Source: an uncultured Eubacteriales bacterium (GTDB lineage Bacteria; Bacillota; Clostridia; Oscillospirales; CAG-272). Taken from it: 17,611 nt of DNA. The stretch covers positions 1 through 17,611 of the forward strand of contig ONVJ01000232.1 of assembly GCA_900321265.1 (NCBI GenBank). Reading direction: 5' to 3'. Both the position numbers and the translations under genes were made by a program. Positions 5,966 to 13,194 of the stretch are shown here, piece by piece. The notes beneath the pieces were generated by a model. The model worked only from the letters and a program-made list of their open reading frames with translations. It ran no database searches and was not told where the DNA came from. The first letter of the stretch is position 1; each line of letters begins with the position of its first letter.

Positions 5966-7825
5966 ATGACAAAGCGAATCACTGCCCTGCTCCTGATTCT
6001 TTTCTGCCTTGCCGGCCTTCTCGCCGGATGCCACGACAAAAAGATCGACGGAGAGGTCTACAAAGGCGCCGAAATACCGATTTACCTCTGCGATCAGGTG
6101 TTCGATCTGGATCCTGCCCTCTGTCTGGTCAATGACTCGGCATATCAGATCTGCTCACTCATTTACGATACGCTCTTCAAGATCGATGCGAACGGAAAGA
6201 TCCAGAAGTCACTTGTTGAGAGCTATGAGATCAAGAAGGATGAGAAAAACAAGGAATACAGCCTCTTCCTCTCCCTCAGGAGCGACACCTTCTGGTCTGA
6301 CGGCATATACATCTCGGCCGAGGACGTCGTCTATTCCTGGAAGCGCATCCTTGATCCTTCCTTCAACAGCGATGCCTGCTGCCTCCTCTATCAGATCAAG
6401 AACGCCCGTCTGGCCAAGCAGGGCGACTGCTCGATCGACGACGTCGGCATCTACGCCGTAGACAGCCGTCTGCTTCAGATCTCCTTCGACGAGGACATCG
6501 ACTATAACGCATTTATACTGAATCTCTGCTCGATCTCTCTCGCCCCGCTCCGCGAGCGTGTCGTCGAGAACACCGACGACTGGTCAAAGAAGCCGGCTAC
6601 TACGGTCAACTCGGGGCCCTTCATGATCCGCCGCGTCAACTACGGCTTCGATACCTCGAACGTCGCGGACAAGTCCTTCTCGTCGCTCATCCTCGAGCGC
6701 AACGCCTTCTACAGAAGGACGAAGGACGCCAAATATCTCGACACCTCCGTATATCCCTACCGTCTCATCATCGATTTCTCAAAGACGGGTGAGGAGATAA
6801 TCTCTGATTTTGCCGCGGGCAATATCTTCTACGTGGGAGAGATACCTCTCGACAGCCGCGGGAACTTCAAGGATACCGCCGAGATATCAGATACGCTTTC
6901 CACCCACACCTATTTCCTCAATGAGAACGCCGACGTCAAAAAAGCCGACGGCACCACCGAAAAGCTCTTCGCGAACAAAAACGTGAGATTGGCTCTTTCG
7001 GCTGCGATCGACCGCGGAGCGATAGCGGAAAAGGTCGTTTTCGCCTCTCCCGCCACCGGCTTCGTTTCTCCCAAGTCATTTGAGAACGGCAAAGCCAAAA
7101 CGACCTTCAGATCGGTGGGAGGCGAACTGATCGCATCCGGAGCCGATCTTGCTGCAGCCAAGGGATATCTCGCTTCGGCCGGCATCAACGCCGCCGATTA
7201 CAGCTTCTCGATCTCGGTCGCTCCCTACGACACCCTTCACCTTGCCGTTGCCCAGATGGTCTGCGACGCATGGACGGCACTCGGATTCAATGTCACCGTT
7301 TCTCCCGTGTCGCTGGCGATCAACGACGAACAGCTCGCCGGTGAGGACGTAAAGGACCTTTACGACGATATCTTCATTGAGAAGTTCTACGCCAACAACA
7401 TTGCCGTCGCGGCAGTCGACTGGATCGCCACGACCCCCGATCCCTTCTGCGTACTCGCTCCTTTCGCTACCGAATTCTCAGGTCAGGGCCAGGAGATGAC
7501 AAGCGGCGAATATCAGGACGTTCCTCACAAGACGGGATATGCCAGCGAGGCTTATAACGAGAAGATCGCGAAGGCTTTCGCATCGGCCGGCGCCGACAGG
7601 ACTGCCGCCCTTCACGAAGCCGAAGCGCTCCTCGCGGAAGATATGCCGGTTATCCCGATCATCTTCAACCAGACCGCAAAGCTGGTCTCCCCCGACCTAA
7701 GCAGGATCAAGACCGACTATTTCGGGAACGCCGGCTTCACCTCTGCCAAGCTTAAGAACTGGACGGATTACATCGAGACCGCCGCTCCTATCGGCGCGGA
7801 CGAGACCGATGCTCCTTCTCCCTGA
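5966..7825 (+). CDS. Peptide-type ABC transporter substrate-binding lipoprotein (SBP family 5)
   Basis: The 619-residue product is exported as a lipoprotein: MTKR, a hydrophobic stretch, then the lipobox LAGC with the lipidated Cys at residue 22. The mature part fits family 5 (OppA/DppA-like) proteins: an N-terminal segment on functional state (LDPALCLVNDSAYQICSLIY), TFWSDGIYISAEDVVYSWKR (the conserved W-x-D-G...A-x-D-V motif), NKNVRLALSAAIDR, and late WIATTPDPF. Such proteins capture peptides or similar ligands for an ABC importer. No permease or ATPase gene is adjacent, so the partner is elsewhere or it acts as a sensor. The ATG at 5966 is chosen because AAGGAGG (5947-5953) precedes it and it begins a proper signal peptide; the upstream ATG at 5940 would spoil that. 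The stop codon sits in a hairpin (7820-7853). Confidence 0.93.
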   Translation: MTKRITALLLILFCLAGLLAGCHDKKIDGEVYKGAEIPIYLCDQVFDLDPALCLVNDSAYQICSLIYDTLFKIDANGKIQKSLVESYEIKKDEKNKEYSLFLSLRSDTFWSDGIYISAEDVVYSWKRILDPSFNSDACCLLYQIKNARLAKQGDCSIDDVGIYAVDSRLLQISFDEDIDYNAFILNLCSISLAPLRERVVENTDDWSKKPATTVNSGPFMIRRVNYGFDTSNVADKSFSSLILERNAFYRRTKDAKYLDTSVYPYRLIIDFSKTGEEIISDFAAGNIFYVGEIPLDSRGNFKDTAEISDTLSTHTYFLNENADVKKADGTTEKLFANKNVRLALSAAIDRGAIAEKVVFASPATGFVSPKSFENGKAKTTFRSVGGELIASGADLAAAKGYLASAGINAADYSFSISVAPYDTLHLAVAQMVCDAWTALGFNVTVSPVSLAINDEQLAGEDVKDLYDDIFIEKFYANNIAVAAVDWIATTPDPFCVLAPFATEFSGQGQEMTSGEYQDVPHKTGYASEAYNEKIAKAFASAGADRTAALHEAEALLAEDMPVIPIIFNQTAKLVSPDLSRIKTDYFGNAGFTSAKLKNWTDYIETAAPIGADETDAPSP

Positions 7826-7853
7826 TCCGGCGTCCGTATCGCCGGAATCAGGG
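7820..7853 (+). other. Hairpin spanning the stop codon of the first SBP gene
   Basis: CCCTGATCCGGCG (7820-7832, containing the TGA stop 7823-7825) pairs with 7840-7853 across 13 bp with one bulged T and a 7-base loop. No T-tract follows, so it is not a standard terminator. It lies between two cotranscribed-looking genes and may protect or process the mRNA. Confidence 0.6.
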
Positions 7854-7918
7854 TAAATACACCCACAGCAGTTCTTTCCCGGACACTGCAGCCATTTATT
7901 TCGAAAGGAAAATAAGGA

Positions 7919-9409
7919 ATGAAAAGAAACAGCTTCAAGATCCTCTCTCTGCTCCTCGCACTCCTTATGACCGCAGGAGCTCTGATCGCCTGCGCCGATA
8001 CAAACCAGGGCAATACCGACGATACCACCACCGTTGCGGAAGCGGTATCGACTGAACCGGAAGTGACCACAAGCGATGTGGACAAAGACGGCTACAAGCT
8101 CGACAAGCTTCCTCCCCTGAATTTCGGCGAAGAGATCAACGTTCTCGCCTGGGATGACGTCGAGCACGAGGAATTCCAGTCTGACGAGCAGACCGGAGAT
8201 CTGGTCCTCGACTCCATCTACTCCCGCAACATTACGGTTACCACCAGACTCGGCCTTACCGGGATCAACTGGATAAGGATCAAAGGCAACGCCGACAACC
8301 GGACCGCCTGGAACAACAACGTCATGAGCGTCTACCAGTCGGGCGGACACGACTATGACGTTATCGCCGGCTACTCCCTCTCGGTCGCGCTCAACGCGAG
8401 CTCCGGACTTCTCGCCGATATGCTCGACGAGGCTTCCAGCCCCTATACCGACTTCAGCGAGCCCTGGTGGTCTCAGCTGCTGGTCGAGCAGGCTACTATT
8501 AAAGGAAAGCTCTACTTCGCGTCGGGCGATATCTCGAGAAACGCTCTTGAAATGATGTACGTCTGCTTCGTCAACACCGATATCCTTACCGACAACAACC
8601 TTGTGAATCCTCAGACACTTGTTCCCTCCGGAGAATGGACCTACGACAAGTTCATCGAGATGTGCAACGGCGTTTACGTCGGCCAGGGCACCAAGAACGC
8701 TGACACTGACACCTTCGGATATATGTCCTCCGGTATTCACAACGACCCCTGGTTCTACGGCTCGGGAGCCGTCATCTGCGAAAAGGATGAGAACGGCGAC
8801 ATCGTTCCCTCTCCCTCCTTCTCGGGTGAAAGAGTTATCGACACCATCACGAAATTCCAGGCTCTCTTCTCTACCCGTGATGCCATCTGCACCGACAGCG
8901 TCTTGCACCAGAACGCCTTTGCCAACGGCCGTCTGCTCTTTATGACAGACCGCGCCAGAGTATCCCATAAGAAGCTTGCCGCCAACGGCGATCTCCACTA
9001 CTGCATAGTTCCCTGCCCGAAATACGACGTCGACCAGGAAAACTACATCACCGTCATGGGCAACCCCTTCACTCTCTACGCCACCTTCGTCAAATCCGAG
9101 AACAAGGAAATGGCGTCTGCCTTTATCGAGTGCATGGCGAGCGAAGGATACCGCAAGGTAACTCCGGCCGTCTTCGAGCTTTCTCTGAAGACGAAGTACG
9201 TCAACGATCCCGTCTCCTCCGAGATGTATGACATCATCAGAGCCAACATCACATACGATCTCGGCAGGATCTTCTCGACCGACCTCATCGGTCAGGGCGA
9301 TTTCAGATCCGAAATCGCCAAGACCTCCAACGGATGGGCAACAAAGAGCTCCGGAAAGGTAAAGCAGCTTAAGAATTACTGCGAGAAACTCATGAAGTCG
9401 TTTGAATGA
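7919..9409 (+). CDS. Sugar-type extracellular solute-binding lipoprotein (SBP family 1)
   Basis: The 496-residue product begins with a lipoprotein signal peptide (MKRNSFKILSLLLALLMTAG, then LIAC with Cys at residue 25). A Thr/Asp/Glu-rich linker follows (to about residue 60) and then a type 1 solute-binding fold with GQGTKNADTDTFGYMSS-like and GRLLFMTDRAR segments typical of carbohydrate-binding family 1 proteins. The ligand is probably an oligosaccharide by family, but this is not read directly from the sequence. AAAGGAAAATAAGGA precedes the ATG. It lies 93 bases after the other binding-protein gene with no promoter recognised between, so the two may be cotranscribed. No permeases (MalF/MalG-like) are next to it, which is unusual. 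The stop codon is again inside a hairpin. Confidence 0.88.
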   Translation: MKRNSFKILSLLLALLMTAGALIACADTNQGNTDDTTTVAEAVSTEPEVTTSDVDKDGYKLDKLPPLNFGEEINVLAWDDVEHEEFQSDEQTGDLVLDSIYSRNITVTTRLGLTGINWIRIKGNADNRTAWNNNVMSVYQSGGHDYDVIAGYSLSVALNASSGLLADMLDEASSPYTDFSEPWWSQLLVEQATIKGKLYFASGDISRNALEMMYVCFVNTDILTDNNLVNPQTLVPSGEWTYDKFIEMCNGVYVGQGTKNADTDTFGYMSSGIHNDPWFYGSGAVICEKDENGDIVPSPSFSGERVIDTITKFQALFSTRDAICTDSVLHQNAFANGRLLFMTDRARVSHKKLAANGDLHYCIVPCPKYDVDQENYITVMGNPFTLYATFVKSENKEMASAFIECMASEGYRKVTPAVFELSLKTKYVNDPVSSEMYDIIRANITYDLGRIFSTDLIGQGDFRSEIAKTSNGWATKSSGKVKQLKNYCEKLMKSFE

Positions 9410-9426
9410 TACCCGGGGTATCATTC
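9404..9426 (+). other. Hairpin spanning the stop codon of the second SBP gene
   Basis: GAATGATACC (9404-9413, containing the TGA stop at 9407-9409) pairs perfectly with 9417-9426 around a 3-base loop. No T-tract follows. It repeats the arrangement seen at the end of the preceding gene although the sequences differ. Confidence 0.6.
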
Positions 9427-9459
9427 CGACGGCAGCATAACTACCGTTAACTGATAACA

Positions 9460-9645
9460 GGGGCTGTTAAAAATGTCTGACTTTTTTAACAGCCCCTGTT
9501 CTGTAACAGCCTGTGAACCGTGACCGCTGCCGGTCTTTTTCGTTGTTAGATAAAAAAAAGATAATGCTTCCCGGTTTTTAAGGACAAAAACTGTGTGCTC
9601 CCGCGCCGAAAAACATCGCAGGGCAGTTAAAAAACTCGCCGTGCG
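9460..9645 (+). repeat. Dispersed ~187-bp intergenic element, copy 2
   Basis: It is homologous along its length to the minus strand of 1-187 (see that entry). The blocks here are 9460-9496, 9517-9547 and 9607-9640. It begins about 50 bases after the stop of the sugar-binding lipoprotein gene, in the same direction. The block 1 hairpin is extended here to an 18-bp stem by outer bases (9456-9473 with 9483-9500). After block 3 an imperfect A-tract/T-tract hairpin continues to 9657. This and the following entries account for the 414-base gap before glnS; no gene is seen in it. Confidence 0.8.
9522..9540 (+). terminator. Intrinsic terminator inside repeat copy 2
   Basis: GACCG (9522-9526), loop CTGC, CGGTC (9531-9535) and then five T (9536-9540). 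The stem is short but in canonical order, downstream of the solute-binding-protein gene. The place corresponds to the 107-150 hairpin in copy 1: the stems differ but both end in the shared TCTTTTTCGTT, suggesting the terminator is a retained part of the element. Confidence 0.5.
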
Positions 9646-9657
9646 GTTTTTTATAAC
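9626..9657. terminator. A-tract/T-tract hairpin, possibly bidirectional
   Basis: GTTAAAAAACTCGC (9626-9639) can pair imperfectly with GCGGTTTTTTATAAC (9643-9657). It overlaps block 3 of the repeat. The A and T runs on opposite sides would suit termination in either direction, but the bulges and tiny loop make this uncertain. Confidence 0.35.
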
Positions 9658-9704
9658 CTCCTTTATCTTTCCCGCTCCCCCACCTAAGATGAACCTGAAA
9701 CGAA

Positions 9705-9741
9705 GCGGATCCGCCTGCCCGCGCGGACGTCCGCCTTTTTT
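9705..9741 (+). terminator. GC-rich dyads followed by a T-tract upstream of glnS
   Basis: GCGGA (9705-9709) can pair with TCCGC (9730-9734), or the palindrome GCGGACGTCCGC (9723-9734) can fold alone. A run of six T follows at 9736-9741. It lies just ahead of the glnS promoter and would separate the glnS operon from upstream transcription. Confidence 0.45.
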
Positions 9742-9754
9742 ATTAGAAAATCTG

Positions 9755-9783
9755 TAGACAAATCAAATAAAAAGTAGTATAAT
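9755..9783 (+). promoter_or_regulatory. Sigma-A promoter for the glnS operon
   Basis: TAGACA (9755-9760, five of six against TTGACA) and a perfect TATAAT (9778-9783) are 17 bases apart. The start near 9790 gives a leader of about 34 bases, too short for a T-box, so no aminoacyl-tRNA riboswitch control is expected. Confidence 0.82.
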
Positions 9784-9823
9784 ATTATATATTTTTTTAT
9801 TATTCCTCCAGAGGACAGTATTT

Positions 9824-11485
9824 ATGGAAGAAAAACAGATCACGGGCAACTTCATACACGACATCATCGACGCCGATCTCGCGGAGAATCCATCGCTGAA
9901 GATACACACCAGGTTCCCGCCCGAGCCCAACGGTTATCTTCACATCGGGTCGGCAAAGGCGATACGCATAAACACCGTGGTAGCCGAAAAATACGGCGGT
10001 CTCTTCAATCTCAGATACGACGATACCAACCCGGTCAAAGAGGACGACGAGTATGTCAGAGCCATCTACGAGGATCTCTGCTGGCTCGGTTGCGAGCCGA
10101 CGGGCGGCGTCTTTTACGGCTCAGACTATTTTGACAAATGCTACGAATTCGCCGTAAAACTCATCAAGGACGGCAAGGCCTATGTTGACGACCTCTCGGC
10201 AGATGAAATGCGTGAATACCGCGGTACTCTTACCGAGCCGGGACGCGAGTCCCCGTTCAGAGGCCGCTCGGTCGAAGAGAATCTCGATCTTTTCGAACGC
10301 ATGAAAAAGGGCGAGTTCCCCGACGGCAGCCGTACGCTGAGAGCGAAGATCGATATGGCGAGCCCGAACATGAACATGCGCGACCCCGCCATCTACCGGA
10401 TCGTCCACACCTCCCACCACCGCCAGGGAGACAAATGGTGCATCTATCCGCTCTATGACTTCGCGCATCCGATCCAGGACGCGCTTGAGGGAATAACACA
10501 CTCGCTCTGCTCACTCGAGTTCGAAAACCACCGTCCGCTCTACGAATGGGTGGTCGACAATATCGGATTCGATCCCAAACCGAAGCAGCGGGAATTCGCG
10601 CGGCTCAATGTGACGCATACCGTAATGAGCAAGCGCTACCTCCGCCGGCTCGTCGAGACCGGTCTCGTCGACGGCTGGGACGATCCCCGCATGCCCACCA
10701 TCTGCGGCCTGCGCCGCCGCGGATACACTCCCTCCGCCATATTCGATTTCGTCGACAGGGCCGGCGTCGCCAAGGCATACAGCGTGGTCGACATCGAACT
10801 GCTTGAACACTGCATACGCGAAGAACTTAACGAAACAGCTCCCCGAAGGATCGGTATACTGAATCCGGTCCGGGTAACCGTCGACAACTATCCCGTGGAC
10901 AAAGTTGAGTATTTCGAGCTTCCCGAGAATCCGAGGGATCCCTCCGCCGGTACGAGATCGCTTCCCTTCTCACGGGAGCTCGTGATCGAGGCGGATGATT
11001 TCGCCGAGGTCCCGCCGCCGAAATACTTCAGACTGAAGCCGGGCGGCGAGGTCAGGCTCATGGGTGCCTACATCGTAAAGTTCGAATCGGTCGAAAAGAA
11101 CCCCGACGGCAGCATAAAGACGATCCACGTCTCTGCCGACCTTGAGTCGGGCAACGGCAATCCCGCCGACGGCCGCAAGATAAAGGGCACGATACACTGG
11201 CTCTCCGACAGACACGCCGCGAGCTGCGACGTCATGCTCTTCGACCATCTTTTCACGCTGGGCAACATCGACGATATGCCCGAGGGAAAGACCTACGGCG
11301 ATTACCTCAATCCCGACTCGGCGGTCAGACTGACCGGCTGCCGGATCGAATGCTCCCTCGCGGACGCCGCCCCGGGCGACCGGTTCCAGTTCGTCAGGAA
11401 CGGCTATTACGTCAAAGACACGAAATACGAGTCTGTCTTCAACCGCATAGTCGGACTGAAGGACAGCTTCCCGAAGTCGAACTGA
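9824..11485 (+). CDS. glnS: Glutaminyl-tRNA synthetase
   Basis: GlnRS joins glutamine to tRNA-Gln in an ATP-dependent reaction. The 553-residue product has the class I signatures: PPEPNGYLHIGSAKAI near residues 32-46 (HIGH-type site) and VMSKR at about 267-271 (KMSKS-type site). The GlnRS-type catalytic core (SLCSLEFENHRPLYEWVVD, WDDPRMPTICGLRRRGY) and the C-terminal beta-barrel anticodon-binding part (VDNYP, GTRSLPFSRELVIEADDF, RLMGAYIVKFE, KGTIHWLS, VFNRIVGLKDS) are complete. These features separate it from GluRS. Many Bacillota make Gln-tRNA only through GatCAB, so a GlnRS points to an acquired or lineage-specific route. AGAGGA lies about eight bases before the ATG. It is the first gene of a long operon. 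Confidence 0.97.
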   Translation: MEEKQITGNFIHDIIDADLAENPSLKIHTRFPPEPNGYLHIGSAKAIRINTVVAEKYGGLFNLRYDDTNPVKEDDEYVRAIYEDLCWLGCEPTGGVFYGSDYFDKCYEFAVKLIKDGKAYVDDLSADEMREYRGTLTEPGRESPFRGRSVEENLDLFERMKKGEFPDGSRTLRAKIDMASPNMNMRDPAIYRIVHTSHHRQGDKWCIYPLYDFAHPIQDALEGITHSLCSLEFENHRPLYEWVVDNIGFDPKPKQREFARLNVTHTVMSKRYLRRLVETGLVDGWDDPRMPTICGLRRRGYTPSAIFDFVDRAGVAKAYSVVDIELLEHCIREELNETAPRRIGILNPVRVTVDNYPVDKVEYFELPENPRDPSAGTRSLPFSRELVIEADDFAEVPPPKYFRLKPGGEVRLMGAYIVKFESVEKNPDGSIKTIHVSADLESGNGNPADGRKIKGTIHWLSDRHAASCDVMLFDHLFTLGNIDDMPEGKTYGDYLNPDSAVRLTGCRIECSLADAAPGDRFQFVRNGYYVKDTKYESVFNRIVGLKDSFPKSN

Positions 11486-11503
11486 CCTTTGGATAAAGGA
11501 AAA

Positions 11504-11965
11504 ATGGCATCAAAGGCTCCTCTTTTCGATATATATTCGGATTCAGCCGAAAAGACGCGGGACTGCGGCAGTCTTCTGGCGGAAAAACTCATCGAAGATC
11601 CCTCTCTGCCCCGGTTCATCTGTCTGTGCGGCGACCTCGGCACCGGAAAGACCGTCTTCGCCTCGGGGCTCGTGTCCCGCTTTGATCCCCGCGCCGAAGT
11701 CACCTCTCCGACATATACAGTGGTCAACGAGTATACCGGGGGAAAGATCCCGGTCTACCACTTCGACGTCTACAGGATAAAGGACGGCGACGATCTCTAC
11801 TCGACCGGCTATTACGATTATCCCGATGACGGTATCACGCTGGTGGAGTGGGCGGATCTGATCGGATACGCCCTCCCCCCCGAGAGGATCGAGGTGCGCA
11901 TCGAAAAGACCGGAGCCGGAACCGGGGATCTCCGGCATATCACCGCACAAACGGTTAAAGAATGA
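11504..11965 (+). CDS. tsaE: tRNA threonylcarbamoyladenosine biosynthesis ATPase TsaE
   Basis: TsaE is the small ATPase that cycles the TsaB-TsaD complex during t6A37 modification of ANN-decoding tRNAs. The 153-residue product (from ATG 11504) has the Walker A motif GDLGTGKT at residues 43-50, then SPTYTVVNEY, HFDVYRI and VEWAD, all family hallmarks. An in-frame TTG at 11489 would add five residues but has no ribosome site; ATG 11504 has AAAGGA, though at short spacing. It begins 18 bases after glnS and its end overlaps tsaB by four bases (ATGA). The catalytic partner TsaD is not in the window. Confidence 0.95.
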   Translation: MASKAPLFDIYSDSAEKTRDCGSLLAEKLIEDPSLPRFICLCGDLGTGKTVFASGLVSRFDPRAEVTSPTYTVVNEYTGGKIPVYHFDVYRIKDGDDLYSTGYYDYPDDGITLVEWADLIGYALPPERIEVRIEKTGAGTGDLRHITAQTVKE

Positions 11966-12696
11966 TTATTTTTGCATGTGACAGCACCGCAGTTATAGCC
12001 TCTGTCGCCCTCTGCGACGGCGAAAAACTGCTGGCTGAGTTCACCCTCAACAACGGCAATACCCACAGCGAAACGCTTCTTCCGATGACCGAAGCGATCC
12101 TCTCAAGGCTGGGCATGACTCCCGCCGATATAGACCTTTTTGCCTGCTCCGCCGGTCCGGGTTCCTTTACCGGGGTGAGGATCGGCGTTGCCACCGTAAA
12201 AGGTCTTGCCTACGGCAGGGGAAAGCCCTGCGCCGGCGTGTCATCCCTCGAGGCGCTCTCTCTGAATCACAAAGGGCTGCATCCCGACGGGACCCTGGTC
12301 TGTCCGGTCATGGACGCCAGAAGGAATCAGCTGTACAACGCCCTGTTTGAGATAAAGAACGGTAGACCGGAAAGGCTCACACCCGACAGGGCGGTTTCCG
12401 CCGCCTCCCTCGCCTCTGAACTCGCGGGGCTTGGAAGGAGGACGGCTGTCTGCGGAGACGGCTCTGCGATCCTTCTCGGGGCTCTCGGCGGACTGCGGGA
12501 CGGCCCTGAAACGGTATTCTCGGATCGACTCGGATTCCAGTCGGCATATTCGGTCGCCCTGGCCGCGCTCAGGGCATACGAAAGAGGCGAGGCGGTGGAC
12601 GACGCCGCGCTGAGACCTGTTTATCTCCGTCCTCCCCAGGCTGAGAGAGAAAGGCTCGAACGCCTTGCGAGAGCCGCCCAAACAAAAGGAGAGTAA
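11962..12696 (+). CDS. tsaB: tRNA threonylcarbamoyladenosine biosynthesis protein TsaB
   Basis: TsaB is the non-catalytic ASKHA-fold partner of TsaD in t6A synthesis. The 244-residue product begins MIIFACDSTAVIASVALCD (phosphate-1-like loop). It has NTHSETLLPMTEAIL and the signature AGPGSFTGVRIGVATVKGLA, then a variable C-terminal half with PVMDARRNQLYNALF and PVYLRPPQAE at the end. It overlaps tsaE by four bases, so the pair is translationally coupled. The usual next gene (rimI or tsaD) is replaced by rpiB. Confidence 0.95.
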   Translation: MIIFACDSTAVIASVALCDGEKLLAEFTLNNGNTHSETLLPMTEAILSRLGMTPADIDLFACSAGPGSFTGVRIGVATVKGLAYGRGKPCAGVSSLEALSLNHKGLHPDGTLVCPVMDARRNQLYNALFEIKNGRPERLTPDRAVSAASLASELAGLGRRTAVCGDGSAILLGALGGLRDGPETVFSDRLGFQSAYSVALAALRAYERGEAVDDAALRPVYLRPPQAERERLERLARAAQTKGE

Positions 12697-13191
12697 ATGA
12701 TGAAAAGGATTCTTATCGGAAGCGACCACGCGGGATTTGCCGTCAAAGGGAAGCTTATCGGCTATCTTTCTTCGAAGGGTTACTCTGTGACCGACTGCGG
12801 CACATACTCGTCGGAAAGCTGCGACTATCCCCTCGAGGCGCACAAGACCTGTAAGAGGCTCCTTGACGGCGAGGGAGATTTCGCGATCCTCATCTGCGGC
12901 ACCGGAATAGGGATATCTATCGCCGCGAACAAGCACCGCGGGATCAGAGCCGCCCTCTGCGGCGACATATTCTCCGCAGAGATGGCAAGGCAGCACAACG
13001 ACGCGAACGTCCTCTGCATGGGCGCAAGAGTCATAGGCTTCGATCTCATGAAGGACATCTGCGACACCTTCTTCACCACCGAGGCCCTGACCGAGCCCCG
13101 CCACATAAGGCGTCAGCAGGAACTTGCCGCGATCGAGAACGGGACCGCCGACGAGCTCTGCGCCGCTCAGGACACAGAGGAGAACGTATAA
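12697..13191 (+). CDS. rpiB: Ribose 5-phosphate isomerase B (RpiB/LacAB family)
   Basis: It interconverts ribose 5-phosphate and ribulose 5-phosphate in the pentose phosphate pathway. The 164-residue product has SDHAG (9-13), the catalytic loop ICGTGIGISIAANK with Cys67, and HNDANVLCMGARVIG, the RpiB pattern. LacA/LacB or other sugar-phosphate isomerases of the fold are alternatives, but an rpe gene in the same operon supports RpiB. AAAGGAGA precedes two adjacent ATG codons; the first, directly after the tsaB stop, is used. The C-terminal tail (about 20 residues, ENGTADELCAAQ...) is hydrophilic and longer than the core needs. Confidence 0.92.
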   Translation: MMKRILIGSDHAGFAVKGKLIGYLSSKGYSVTDCGTYSSESCDYPLEAHKTCKRLLDGEGDFAILICGTGIGISIAANKHRGIRAALCGDIFSAEMARQHNDANVLCMGARVIGFDLMKDICDTFFTTEALTEPRHIRRQQELAAIENGTADELCAAQDTEENV

Positions 13192-13194
13192 AAA

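Noticed and set aside
7697..9424. Long minus-strand open frame of 575 codons opposite the sugar-binding lipoprotein
   Set aside because: The plus-strand frame has a lipoprotein signal, ribosome site and family motifs. The antisense frame has no recognisable domain and reflects codon bias of the real gene.
9784..9823. T-box or other riboswitch before glnS
   Set aside because: The predicted leader is only about 34 bases, too short for any T-box, and no specifier or antiterminator pattern is present.
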